The notes under the pieces are model-generated. The model saw nothing but the letters and a program-made list of their open reading frames with translations, was not told where the DNA came from and did not search any database. The position numbers and the translations under genes were made by a program. 64,000 bases of DNA from CBDDIP01 sp965279405. GTDB lineage: Bacteria > Actinomycetota > Acidimicrobiia > Acidimicrobiales > Ilumatobacteraceae. The first letter of the stretch is position 1; the number at the start of each line of letters is the position of its first letter. Of this stretch, positions 29,989-38,234 are shown piece after piece. The stretch covers positions 3,472,001-3,536,000 of the forward strand of contig OZ257157.1 of the NCBI GenBank assembly GCA_965279405.1, given 5' to 3'.

Positions 29989-32415
29989 ATGGCGTACTAC
30001 ATGGGCATCGATCTCGGCACGACGTTCTCGTCGGTCGCGGTCAGTCGCAACGGCAACGTCGAGGTGCTGGCGCTGGGCAACCGCTCCAGTTCCGTCCCGT
30101 CGGTGATCCTGGTGCGCACCGACGGCGAGATCTTGATCGGTGATCCGGCCGAGGCGCGAGCCGTCTCCGAGCCGAGCCGCGTCGCCCGCGAGTTCAAGCG
30201 TCGCCTCGGCGACCCGACGCCGCTGTTCCTCGGCGGCGCGCCGTACAGCGCCGAGACGCTGCAGGCGATGCTGCTCAAGCACCTCTACGACCGTGCCGTC
30301 TCGCGCATGGGGTCCGAGCCCGACACCGTCGTCATCACCCACCCGGCCGCGTACAGCAGCTACAAGCTCGACCTGCTGCGCGACGCCGCCCGCCAGGCGG
30401 GGTTGAAGGACGCCGTGTTCCTCAGCGAGCCGTCGGCCGCCGCCATCGACTACGCCGCCAACCGTCCGGTCGCCGACGGCGAGATCCTCGGCATCTACGA
30501 CTTCGGTGGCGGCACGTTCGATGCAGCGCTCGTCAAGCGCAACGGTGAGTCCTTCGATCTCGTCGGTGAGCCGCAGGGCCTCGAGCGGCTGGGTGGCATC
30601 GACTTCGACCTCGCCATCCTCGAGCACATCCGCGACTCGCTGCGCGAGCAGGCCACGGCGCTCGAGAGCGACGACCCGGCCACGTTGTCCGCGGTGTCTC
30701 GTCTGCGCGGTGAGGTGCGCATCGCCAAGGAGCTCCTCAGCGACGATCAGGACGCATCGATCACGGTCATGCTGCCCGTGCTGACGACCACCATCTCGCT
30801 CACCCGCGGGCAGTTCGAGGACATGGTCCGCCCGCGCCTGGCCGACACCGTTGGCGCTCTGCGCCGTGCTGCCGAGTCCGCCGGGCTGACGCTCGAGGAC
30901 GTCTCCCGTGTCGCGCTCGTCGGTGGCTCGTCACGCATCCCACTCGTCCACGACATGCTCGCCCAGCAGCTCGGCCGCCCGGTGCACGTCGACACCGATC
31001 CGTCCGCAGCGGTCGCGCTCGGCGCTGCCCGCCACGCCGCCCGGGTTGCCGGCGGCGCCGCAGCGCCTCCGGTGGCCGGCGCCGTTGCCGGGGCTGCAGC
31101 GGCTGGTGCCGCGGCCGGGGCGTTCGCTCCGCCAGGCTCGACCGCGCCCGTGTCGGCCGCATCGGCGCCGACGCAGGCCATGGCCGCCACCGGGATGGCG
31201 CCGCCGCCCGGCGCGCCGCCGCCCGGCGCACCATCGACGGCGCCGTTCGCCCCGACACCGTCCACACCGTCCGACGGCGGGCGCAAGAAGGGCTTGCTCA
31301 TCGGGGCCGGCGTCGCCCTCGTGGCCATCATCATCGGCGCGATCGTGCTGACGGGTGGCGACGACAAGAAGCAGGACTCCGCCGACGCAACGGTCCCGAC
31401 CGACCCGTTCGTCGACGACACGGTCCCCACCATCACCGATCCCGTCGTCGTGCCGGTCGAGACCTTCCCCGTGATCACCGAGACCCCGACCACCTCGCTG
31501 ATCGCCGCGATCACCCCGTTCGACCCCATCGTTGGCCGCACCTTCACGTGGGGCGACGTCGACTTCGAGGTCACGCGCGCGGAGGTCTCGCAGCGCTCGC
31601 TGGCGGAGTTCGTCGGCAAGAACGATCAGGCCGCGCCGGACTTCGACAACACGAACGTCTTCATCGAGGTGAAGGCCACCTGGACCGAGCCGTCTGCGAC
31701 GTGGTGCACCTTCCCCGACGCGCTGCTCGTGTTGGCCGACGACACCCAGATCCCGCTCAGCTACAACGAGAACATCTGCTTCCCGGCCGCCGGCACCACG
31801 ACCACCGGTGTGTGGGGTGCAACGACCATCCCCGCGGATTCGACGCTCGACGGCGCCAGGCTCGTGCTCGGCGACCCGTCGCAGCGTCAGCTGACCGTGC
31901 CCTTCGACGGCAGCACGCCGGCGGCGAACCCGTTCCCCGCAGAGCTCCCCTTGCCGGTCCCGACGTTGAGCTCGCCGTTGCCGCCGAACTACCCGGCCGG
32001 TTCGACGTTCCAGTTCAACTTCAGCAACTTCCACGCATCGCTCGACCTCGACGTCGACCTCGATGCCAGCCTGCCCAACGGAACGCGTCGGTCCGGAGCG
32101 GACACCGTCGTGGTCGTCGTCGATCTCGTCATGACGAACAACACGGCGGCGCTGGGTTGCAGTGGTGACGCCCTGATTCGGCTCAACGCCGATGGTGTGC
32201 GCTCGGAGCCGATCGTCGACCCGACGTCGTTGACATCCATCCATGGCTGCGTCGATGCCGGATTGAGCTTCGGGACCGGGTTCCTCGCCGTCGAGGTGCC
32301 CGTCGATGCGACCTCGGCGGTCATCGAATTCGGCCCGATCGAGAACTCGGTCACGTTGCCGATCGACATGGACGCCATCCGCGCGGCCATCGCCGCCTAC
32401 GACGGGCAGTCCTGA
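29989..32415 (+). CDS. Membrane-anchored Hsp70-like protein with duplicated extracytoplasmic domain
   Basis: An 808-residue protein with four parts. Residues 1-350 are an Hsp70 ATPase domain with phosphate-1 MGIDLGTTFSSVAV, phosphate-2 IYDFGGGTFDAAL (near 170) and adenosine motif VALVGGSSRIP (near 308). Residues 350-434 are an Ala/Pro/Gly-rich linker. Residues 435-457 are one membrane helix (GLLIGAGVALVAIIIGAIVL). Residues 458-808 lie outside the membrane, with a Thr/Pro/Val-rich stalk, then two related beta-rich domains (about 515-630 and 670-790), each with one Cys pair. The Hsp70 substrate-binding domain is absent. The ATG at 29989 has GGGAGG upstream. The topology (inside ATPase, outside sensor) suggests signalling or cell-envelope quality control; no DnaJ/GrpE lies nearby. 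Confidence 0.8.
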   Translation: MAYYMGIDLGTTFSSVAVSRNGNVEVLALGNRSSSVPSVILVRTDGEILIGDPAEARAVSEPSRVAREFKRRLGDPTPLFLGGAPYSAETLQAMLLKHLYDRAVSRMGSEPDTVVITHPAAYSSYKLDLLRDAARQAGLKDAVFLSEPSAAAIDYAANRPVADGEILGIYDFGGGTFDAALVKRNGESFDLVGEPQGLERLGGIDFDLAILEHIRDSLREQATALESDDPATLSAVSRLRGEVRIAKELLSDDQDASITVMLPVLTTTISLTRGQFEDMVRPRLADTVGALRRAAESAGLTLEDVSRVALVGGSSRIPLVHDMLAQQLGRPVHVDTDPSAAVALGAARHAARVAGGAAAPPVAGAVAGAAAAGAAAGAFAPPGSTAPVSAASAPTQAMAATGMAPPPGAPPPGAPSTAPFAPTPSTPSDGGRKKGLLIGAGVALVAIIIGAIVLTGGDDKKQDSADATVPTDPFVDDTVPTITDPVVVPVETFPVITETPTTSLIAAITPFDPIVGRTFTWGDVDFEVTRAEVSQRSLAEFVGKNDQAAPDFDNTNVFIEVKATWTEPSATWCTFPDALLVLADDTQIPLSYNENICFPAAGTTTTGVWGATTIPADSTLDGARLVLGDPSQRQLTVPFDGSTPAANPFPAELPLPVPTLSSPLPPNYPAGSTFQFNFSNFHASLDLDVDLDASLPNGTRRSGADTVVVVVDLVMTNNTAALGCSGDALIRLNADGVRSEPIVDPTSLTSIHGCVDAGLSFGTGFLAVEVPVDATSAVIEFGPIENSVTLPIDMDAIRAAIAAYDGQS

Positions 32416-32419
32416 ACTC

Positions 32420-32438
32420 GGGTGCGCTCGTCGCACCC
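32420..32438 (+). terminator. Short GC-rich hairpin after the Hsp70-like gene
   Basis: GGGTGCG (32420-32426) and CGCACCC (32432-32438) form a perfect 7-bp stem with a 5-base loop, four bases after the Hsp70-like stop. It lacks a T-tract, as is usual for such hairpins in high-GC actinobacteria. Confidence 0.45.
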
Positions 32439-32458
32439 TGATCGGTAGCGTGCCGCGG

Positions 32459-33379
32459 ATGGGGTCGTTGTCTCGTCGCGGGTGGGTGCTGTTCGGTGCG
32501 ATGGGGGTGATCTGGGGCATCCCGTACCTCTTGATCAAGGTCGCGGTGAAGCAGGTCGAACCGGCCGTGGTCGTGTTCGGTCGCACCGTGCTGGCCGCCG
32601 TCGTGCTCGTGCTCCTGGCCGCTCGAGCAGGCGCGCTGCGCCCAGCGATGCGTCACTGGCGCTGGGTGCTGCTGTTCGCCATCGTCGAGATGGCCATCCC
32701 GTGGATCCTGCTGACGAACGCCGAGAAGCAGCTGCCGTCGGGCATCACCGGCCTGCTCGTCGCCTGCGTCCCGCTCGTCGGCTCGGTTGTCGCGTACGTG
32801 CTCGGCGACCGGCACGCGCTCCATCGCACACGCGTGTTCGCCATCCTGCTGGGGATGGCCGGCGTCGGTCTGCTCGTCGGCCGCGACCTCGGCGACGGCG
32901 GCAGCATCCCGTGGCTCAGCGTGCTGGCCGTGATGGTCGTGTGCGTCTGCTACGCCTCGGCGCCCTTCCTGCTGGTCCGCCAGCTGGCTGGCGTGCCACA
33001 GCTCGGCGTGATCGCCCTGTCGCTGTCGGCGGTGGCCATCATCTACGCACCGTTGGCGTGGATCGCCCGCCCCGAGCACACGCCCCGTGCGTCGGCGATC
33101 TGGGCGATCCTCGGCCTGGCAGTGGTCTGCACCGGCATCGCCTTCGTCGTCTTCTTCGCGCTCGTCTCCGAGGTCGGGCCCGCTCGCGCCACGCTGATCA
33201 CGTTCGTCAACCCAGCGGTGGCGGTCGCCGCCGGGGCGATCTTCCTCGACGAGCGGATCACGGGCACGACGTTGGTCGGATTCGCCCTCGTGCTGACGGC
33301 GTGCGCGTTGGCGACGAGGCGCCCGCCGGAAGCCGCCATCGACGCGGCGGAACGGACGCTCGTCCTCGAAGAGTCCTGA
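32459..33379 (+). CDS. EamA/DMT-superfamily transporter
   Basis: A 306-residue protein with ten hydrophobic segments in two five-helix halves. GAMGVIWGIPYLLIKVAV near the N-terminus and LITFVNPAVAVAAGAIFLDERITG near 260 are the repeated EamA signatures. Such carriers export amino acids, drugs or metabolites. The ATG at 32459 is chosen because MGSLSRRGWVLFGAMG is the usual family start; there is no ribosome binding site. It follows the hairpin terminating the Hsp70-like gene and ends 6 bp before the convergent MBL gene. Substrate unknown. Confidence 0.85.
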   Translation: MGSLSRRGWVLFGAMGVIWGIPYLLIKVAVKQVEPAVVVFGRTVLAAVVLVLLAARAGALRPAMRHWRWVLLFAIVEMAIPWILLTNAEKQLPSGITGLLVACVPLVGSVVAYVLGDRHALHRTRVFAILLGMAGVGLLVGRDLGDGGSIPWLSVLAVMVVCVCYASAPFLLVRQLAGVPQLGVIALSLSAVAIIYAPLAWIARPEHTPRASAIWAILGLAVVCTGIAFVVFFALVSEVGPARATLITFVNPAVAVAAGAIFLDERITGTTLVGFALVLTACALATRRPPEAAIDAAERTLVLEES

Positions 33380-33385
33380 GCCGCA

Positions 33386-34273
33386 TCAGACGTCGGCGCC
33401 GGCATCCGGCCGGAACCGCCACGCGGCACCCTCCGGCTCGAAGCGCCCCACCGGGTCGACCGGGAAGTGCGTCCCAGCGACGATCGTGCCCCGGGTGGCG
33501 TGCTCGTCGAAGAACGCCGAGCGGGTGCGCCGAGCGAGCTCGACGTCCCAGTCGGCCACCTCGGCGATCGACGGGTTGGCCAGCTGCAGCTGGTGGTGCA
33601 GCAGGTCGCCGCTGACGACCAGCCCGTCGCCGCCGCAGTCGACGGCCAACGAGACGTGTCCCGGGGTGTGGCCCGGCGTCGAGACGAGCCGGAAGCCGCC
33701 ACCCAGGTCGGCGTCGGCAGCGACGACGTCGCCGAGACCGGCGTCGAGGATCGGCAGGATCGAATCGCCGTACGGGTCCTGGCCGGTGCGCCGGTCCTCG
33801 CGGGCCGCGAACGCCAGCTCCTCGTCGACGTAGACGTGCCGCGCCGTCGGGAACGTGGGCACCCACTGACCGTCGACGAGGTGGGTGTCCCAGCCGAGGT
33901 GATCCTCGTGGAGGTGGGTGTGCACCACGAGATCGATGGAGTCGGCGCGGAACCCGGCAGCGTGGAAGCGGTCGAGCCACGGCAGGTCCAGCTCGTTCCA
34001 GAACGGGAGCGTGCGTCGCTTGTGGTTGCCCACGCACGGATCGACGAGCACGGTGCGGCCGCCCATCTCGATCACGAACGCCTGCACCCGCATCGCCATC
34101 GAACCGTCCGCCGCCAGCGCGCCGCCGAGATCGGCGAACCACGCATGGCCGGTGAGGTCGTCGTGGGTTGCCGCGGGGAAGAAGAACTGGGCCGGGATGC
34201 CGACGCTCTCCGCCTCGACGAGCGCCGTCAGCGTCGCCGAGCCGATGGTCCAGCGTTGCGTGGTGTCCGTCAC
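33386..34273 (-). CDS. MBL-fold metallo-hydrolase
   Basis: A 295-residue metallo-beta-lactamase-fold protein with the metal motif HTHLHEDHLGWD (HxHxDH) near residue 118. TPGHTPGHVSL near 208 supplies the next His, GDLLHHQ (Asp) lies near 232, and the final His is in VAGTHFPVDP near 275. It resembles quorum-quenching lactonase or other binuclear hydrolases, but no activity can be assigned. FPAATHDDLTGHAWFADL near 35 is an N-terminal extension. The start is GTG at 34273 (MTDTTQRW). It is followed upstream by the sigma factor gene in the same direction, 40 bp away. Confidence 0.83.
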   Translation of the reverse strand: MTDTTQRWTIGSATLTALVEAESVGIPAQFFFPAATHDDLTGHAWFADLGGALAADGSMAMRVQAFVIEMGGRTVLVDPCVGNHKRRTLPFWNELDLPWLDRFHAAGFRADSIDLVVHTHLHEDHLGWDTHLVDGQWVPTFPTARHVYVDEELAFAAREDRRTGQDPYGDSILPILDAGLGDVVAADADLGGGFRLVSTPGHTPGHVSLAVDCGGDGLVVSGDLLHHQLQLANPSIAEVADWDVELARRTRSAFFDEHATRGTIVAGTHFPVDPVGRFEPEGAAWRFRPDAGADV

Positions 34274-34313
34274 CCGCCGGATCGTACCGATCGCGCCGGC
34301 CGCGCCGGAACGG

Positions 34314-34874
34314 TCAGCCGGCAGCGGCGAGCGAAGCGCGGCACGCCTTGCGGGCGCGGTACAGGTGGGCCGCCAACGCGCCCGGGGTGGTGTGGTGCTC
34401 GTCGGCCAGGCTGGCCAGATCGCGGTGCTCGACGTCGGCCGCCCACATCAGGTCGCGCGTGCTCTCGGGCAGCTCGGCGAGCAGCCCGATGACCTCGGTG
34501 CGCACGATCACGTCGTTGTCGCTGCCGCGCCCGGACAGCTCGACTTCGGACATCTGCGCGTACCGGGTGTCGCGAACGCGGGACCGGGTGACCTGGCGCA
34601 AGTGGGAGATCGCCGTGTTGCGGGCGACCTGCCAGGCGTAGGCAGACTCGGATGTCTGCGGCCCGCCACCCGACTGCATCGCCTTCCAGATGCGGAGGAA
34701 CACCTCGTGGGTGATGTCGTCGAGCTCGTCGGTGGTGCCGAGCACCTGACGCACCGCACCGCGCACCAGAGGCTGGAGCCGGGCGTACATCCGAGCTGGG
34801 TCGAACGCTTCGTCGCCGATCTTGATGTCGTTGGCGGTCGAGAGGGCGGTGGTGTCGGGGTCCGTCTGCTTCAT
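34314..34874 (-). CDS. ECF-type RNA polymerase sigma factor
   Basis: A 186-residue protein with sigma-70 region 2 (QPLVRGAVRQVLGTTDELDDITHEVFLRIW, residues about 33-62, cited in parts; DELDDITHEVF is the region 2.2 core contact) and region 4 (LPESTRDLMWAADVEHRDLASLADEHHTTPGALAAHLYRARKA, cited in parts; ALAAHLYRAR is the recognition helix region). No anti-sigma gene lies next to it, and there is no long C-terminal extension. It could act on the MBL gene downstream and on itself. The ATG at 34874 has AGGA close upstream. The control signal is unknown. Confidence 0.8.
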   Translation of the reverse strand: MKQTDPDTTALSTANDIKIGDEAFDPARMYARLQPLVRGAVRQVLGTTDELDDITHEVFLRIWKAMQSGGGPQTSESAYAWQVARNTAISHLRQVTRSRVRDTRYAQMSEVELSGRGSDNDVIVRTEVIGLLAELPESTRDLMWAADVEHRDLASLADEHHTTPGALAAHLYRARKACRASLAAAG

Positions 34875-34953
34875 GTTCCTGATGGTGCATCAACATCTCC
34901 GGTGGCGGAAGCCGCGTTTGCCGATGACGTGACAGCGTTGGCGTATCACCCCT

Positions 34954-34976
34954 GATCACGACACCAACCCGTGATC
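34954..34976. promoter_or_regulatory. Inverted repeat in divergent region of the sigma factor and PPOX genes
   Basis: GATCACG (34954-34960) and CGTGATC (34970-34976) are perfect 7-bp arms separated by nine bases. The element lies in the 135-bp gap between the divergent starts at 34874 and 35010 and could be an operator; I cannot assign a regulator. Confidence 0.35.
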
Positions 34977-35009
34977 GGCGAACGGATGCGGATGTGCTGG
35001 ACTGTGTCC

Positions 35010-35492
35010 ATGGAGCTCGCCGACGTCGCCCCCGCATTCGTGTCCATGGCCCACCGCATCGTGTGGTGCACGGTCGCCACCGTCGACGGCTCCGGCCTGC
35101 CGCGCACCCGAGTGCTGCACCCGATCTGGGAGTGGGACGGAGCGGCGCTCACGGGCTGGATCGCCACCTCGCCGCTGTCGTACAAGGCCAAGAACCTCGC
35201 GGTCCAACCGGAGATCAGCCTGACCTACTGGGCGCCCGATCACGACACCTGCACCGCCGAGTGCAGCACGACGTGGGACGACACCGCCGAGGGCCGTCAG
35301 GCCGGCTGGGACCGCTTCGCCAACGGCCCGGCACCGGTGGGCTACGACCCGAAGATCATCCCCGGCTGGACCGACGCGCAAGCGCCCGGGTTCGGCGTGC
35401 TGCGGTTGGCGCCGCACCGCCTTCGCGTGATGCCCGGTTCGCTCATGATGTCCGGCCAGGGCACCCTGTCGACGTGGTCGGCGGCTGGATAG
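35010..35492 (+). CDS. Pyridoxamine-5-phosphate-oxidase-like FMN/F420-binding protein
   Basis: A 160-residue split-barrel protein with the N-terminal strands FVSMAHRIVWCTVATVDGSG, PRTRVLHPIWEWDGAALTGW and a middle helix SPLSYKAKNLAVQPEISLTYW, then AQAPGFGVLRLAPHRLRVMPG at the C-terminus. The PPOX-like superfamily binds FMN, F420 or heme, mostly with unknown substrates. The probable start is ATG 35010 (MELADVAP). Upstream in-frame starts at 34971 or 34986 would extend it into the inverted repeat. It is followed by larE 10 bp later. Confidence 0.72.
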   Translation: MELADVAPAFVSMAHRIVWCTVATVDGSGLPRTRVLHPIWEWDGAALTGWIATSPLSYKAKNLAVQPEISLTYWAPDHDTCTAECSTTWDDTAEGRQAGWDRFANGPAPVGYDPKIIPGWTDAQAPGFGVLRLAPHRLRVMPGSLMMSGQGTLSTWSAAG

Positions 35493-35502
35493 CGTCCAGC
35501 GC

Positions 35503-36312
35503 ATGTCACTCGAGCAGAAGGTCGCCGCGCTCGAAGCGGAGCTGACGCGGCTCGGCAGCGTCGTCGTCGCCTTCAGCGGCGGCGCCGACAGCGCCTTCCT
35601 CGCCGCCGTCGCCCATCGCGTTCTGGGTGATCGGTCGCTCGCCGTCACGGCGATCTCACCGTCGCTGGCGGGCGACGAGGGAGCCGAATGCAAGGAGCTC
35701 GCCAACGAGTGGGGCCTGCACTGGCAGGCGGTGCACACCGATGAGATGGCCCGCGCCGCGTACCGCGTCAACGACCTCGACCGCTGCTACCACTGCAAGG
35801 CCGAGCTGCTCGACGTCGTCGCACCGATCGCCGCCGAGCGCGGTGCCACGGTGGTGCTCGGCGTGAACCTCGACGACCTCGGCGACCACCGCCCGGGCCA
35901 GCGCGCCGCGGGCGAACGTGGTGCACTGTTCCCGCTCGTCACGGCCGGGTTCAGCAAGGCCGAGCTGCGCGCCGCGTCGCAGGCGATGGGGTTGCGCACG
36001 TGGGACAAGCCCGCCGCGGCCTGCCTCGCCAGCCGGATCCCGTACGGCACCGAGGTGTCCGTCGGGCTGCTGTCACGAATCGATCGGGCCGAATCCGAGC
36101 TGCGTCGTCTCGGCCTGCGCCAGCTGCGGGTGCGCCACTACGACGACACGGCGCGCATCGAGGTCGAGCCGTCGGACTTCGCGCTCGTCGTCGAGCGGAG
36201 CGAGGCGATCGTCGCCGCGCTCACCGGCTGCGGCTACCGATACGTCACGCTCGACCTCGCCGGGTTCCGCTCCGGCAACCTCAATCCGTCCGGAGCCGCC
36301 CCGCTCACCTAA
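35503..36312 (+). CDS. larE: LarE-like ATP-dependent sacrificial sulfur transferase
   Basis: A 269-residue PP-loop ATPase with SGGADS at residues 25-30, the conserved NDLDRCYHCKAEL near 88, LGVNLDDLGDHRPGQRAA near 118, and KPAAACLASRIPYG near 170, whose Cys corresponds to the sulfur-donating Cys of LarE. FRSGNLN at the C-terminus is also typical. In the known pathway LarE adds sulfur to the nickel-pincer nucleotide cofactor precursor made by LarB, with LarC inserting nickel for lactate racemase. No larA, larB or larC lies in this window, so it is either an orphan or serves other nickel-pincer-type or tRNA-like sulfuration. Confidence 0.85.
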   Translation: MSLEQKVAALEAELTRLGSVVVAFSGGADSAFLAAVAHRVLGDRSLAVTAISPSLAGDEGAECKELANEWGLHWQAVHTDEMARAAYRVNDLDRCYHCKAELLDVVAPIAAERGATVVLGVNLDDLGDHRPGQRAAGERGALFPLVTAGFSKAELRAASQAMGLRTWDKPAAACLASRIPYGTEVSVGLLSRIDRAESELRRLGLRQLRVRHYDDTARIEVEPSDFALVVERSEAIVAALTGCGYRYVTLDLAGFRSGNLNPSGAAPLT

Positions 36313-36323
36313 CGTCGGGCGCC

Positions 36324-37379
36324 ATGAAGCTCTCGATGATGATCAACTACGCCGGCGGGTTCAAAGAAGCGGTGCAGCGCGTCGTGGACCTGGAGAAGGC
36401 GGGCCTCGACCAGGTGTGGATCGCGGAGGCGTACAGCTACGACGCGATCAGTCAGGTCGGCTACCTGGCGGCCAAGACCGAACGGGTGGAGATCGGCACC
36501 GGCATCGTCAACGTGTACTCGCGCACTGCGGCGCTGATGGCGATGACCGCGGCGGGTTGCGACTACGTCAGCGACGGCCGGTTCATCCTCGGTCTCGGTG
36601 CCAGCGGCCCGCAGGTGATCGAGGGCTTCCACGGCGTGCCGTACGAGAAGCCGATGCAGCGCATCAAGGAGTACATCGAGGCCTGCCGCATGATCTGGAA
36701 GCGGGAGGAGAAGTTCGAGTACCACGGGCAGACGGTGGACGTGCCCCTGCCCGACGGTCAGGGCACCGGGTTGGGCAAGCCGTTGAAGCTGATCAACCAC
36801 CCGGTCCGCAGCGACATCCCGATCTGGTGGGCCAGCCTCAAGGGCCTCAGCGTCACCGCCACCGCCGAGCTGGCCGACGGCTGGCTGCCGATCATGTTCA
36901 TCCCCGACAAGTACCAGCAGGTGTGGGGCGATCAGTTGAAGGCCGGCCTGGCCAAGCGAGATCCGTCGATGAAGCGGCTCGACATCTCGGCCGGCGGCAT
37001 GCTGGCCATCGACGACTCGCTCGTCGGTGAGGCCAAGCACAAGCTGCTCGACTTCTCCCGTCCGAGCACGGCGCTCTACGTCGGCGGCATGGGTGCTCGC
37101 GGCAAGAACTTCTACAACGACATCTGCCGCGCCTACGGCTACGAGCAGGAAGCGGTCGACATCCAGGACCTCTACCTCGAGGGCAAGAAGGACGAGGCTG
37201 CGGCACGCGTTCCCGCCGAGTGGCTGGAGCTCTCCAACCTGGTCGGGCCGAAGAGCTGGATCAAGGAGCGCATCGGCGCCTACAAGGAAGCCGGCGTCAC
37301 CGTGCTGTCCGTGAACCCCGTCGGCCCCAACCCGGTGCAAGCCATCGAGACCCTGCGCGAGATCGTCGACGACGCCTGA
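36324..37379 (+). CDS. LLM-class F420-dependent oxidoreductase (Rv3520c-like)
   Basis: A 351-residue luciferase-like protein. It starts MKLSMMINYAGGFKEAVQRVVDLEKAGLDQVWIAEAYSYD (cited in part) and has ERVEIGTGIVNVYSRTAALMAMTAAGCDYVSDGRFILGLGASGPQV (in parts) in the F420-binding region. The length and the KLINHPVRSDIPIWWASL segment resemble the mycobacterial Rv3520c group, an inference by pattern. The substrate is unknown; mycobacterial members have been linked to lipid oxidation. It starts 11 bp after larE and overlaps an SDR gene by one base (TGATG), suggesting the two reduce or oxidise the same metabolite. Confidence 0.85.
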   Translation: MKLSMMINYAGGFKEAVQRVVDLEKAGLDQVWIAEAYSYDAISQVGYLAAKTERVEIGTGIVNVYSRTAALMAMTAAGCDYVSDGRFILGLGASGPQVIEGFHGVPYEKPMQRIKEYIEACRMIWKREEKFEYHGQTVDVPLPDGQGTGLGKPLKLINHPVRSDIPIWWASLKGLSVTATAELADGWLPIMFIPDKYQQVWGDQLKAGLAKRDPSMKRLDISAGGMLAIDDSLVGEAKHKLLDFSRPSTALYVGGMGARGKNFYNDICRAYGYEQEAVDIQDLYLEGKKDEAAARVPAEWLELSNLVGPKSWIKERIGAYKEAGVTVLSVNPVGPNPVQAIETLREIVDDA

Positions 37380-38215
37380 TGGCGTCGGTGCTGATCACCG
37401 GATGCAGCAGCGGGTTCGGGCAGCTGGCTGCGCTGACCTTCGCCGGCAACGGGCACCGGGTCTTCGCCTCGATGCGCAACCTCGACAAGGCCGGGCCGCT
37501 GCGTGACGCCGCTGCCGGTGCCGGTCTGTCCGTGGAGCTGGTCCAGCTCGACGTGCTCGACAACGCCAGCGTCGAGGCCGCCGTCGCACACGTCGTCGAA
37601 GCGGCGGGCTCACTCGACATCGTCGTCAACAACGCCGGCATCGAGCTGCTCGGTCCGATCCACCTGACGAGCGACGACGAGATCGCGCGGATCATGGACA
37701 CCAACGTCAGCGGCGTCCTGCGCGTGGTGCGCGCTGCGGTTCCGCACATGCTCGCGGCCGGTGGCGGGGCGATCGTCAACGTCGGCTCGCTCGCCGGACG
37801 AGTCGCACCGCCGTACGGCGGCGTCTACGCGGCCAGCAAGCACGCCGTGGAAGCACTGAGCGAAGGGCTCCACTTCGAGCTGTCGCAGCAGGGCATCCGC
37901 GTCCACGTGATCGAGCCTGGTCAGTTCGCCACCGCACTGGGCGCCAACGCGGCGTACACCGTGGCGATGGTCGACGGCAGCCCGGAGCACCAGCGCTTCG
38001 GCCGCTACCGCGAGGCGCAACGACGGCTGGTGAACGGTGAGCCCGCCGATCCGCAGCTCGTCGCCGACGCCATCTACCGCGCCGCGACCGAGGAGTCGCC
38101 CAAGTTGCGCCACCCCGTCGGCGCCGATGCCGAGATGGTGATCGCGGTGAAGGATCAGCTCTCCTTCGAGGACTTCGACGCGGCGATGCGCTCGACACTC
38201 GATTGGCACGAGTGA
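37379..38215 (+). CDS. SDR-family oxidoreductase
   Basis: A 278-residue classical SDR: TGCSSGFGQLAALTFAGNGHRVFASMRN at the start (Arg in SMRN favours NADP), NNAGIELLGPIHL near 80, the catalytic Ser in VGSLAGR, and YAASKHAVEAL near 140. It resembles retinol/carbonyl-type or 3-oxo-steroid reductases, with no sure substrate. Its start ATG overlaps the stop of the F420-type oxidoreductase gene by one base, so it is coupled to it. A serine hydrolase gene follows after 19 bp. Confidence 0.85.
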   Translation: MASVLITGCSSGFGQLAALTFAGNGHRVFASMRNLDKAGPLRDAAAGAGLSVELVQLDVLDNASVEAAVAHVVEAAGSLDIVVNNAGIELLGPIHLTSDDEIARIMDTNVSGVLRVVRAAVPHMLAAGGGAIVNVGSLAGRVAPPYGGVYAASKHAVEALSEGLHFELSQQGIRVHVIEPGQFATALGANAAYTVAMVDGSPEHQRFGRYREAQRRLVNGEPADPQLVADAIYRAATEESPKLRHPVGADAEMVIAVKDQLSFEDFDAAMRSTLDWHE

Positions 38216-38234
38216 ACCAATACGGTTCCGCTCC

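Noticed and set aside
34954..35009. Alternative longer start for the PPOX-like gene at 34971
   Set aside because: It would place the first residues (MIGERMRMCWTVS) across the inverted repeat and lacks a ribosome binding site; homologous proteins usually start near the later Met.
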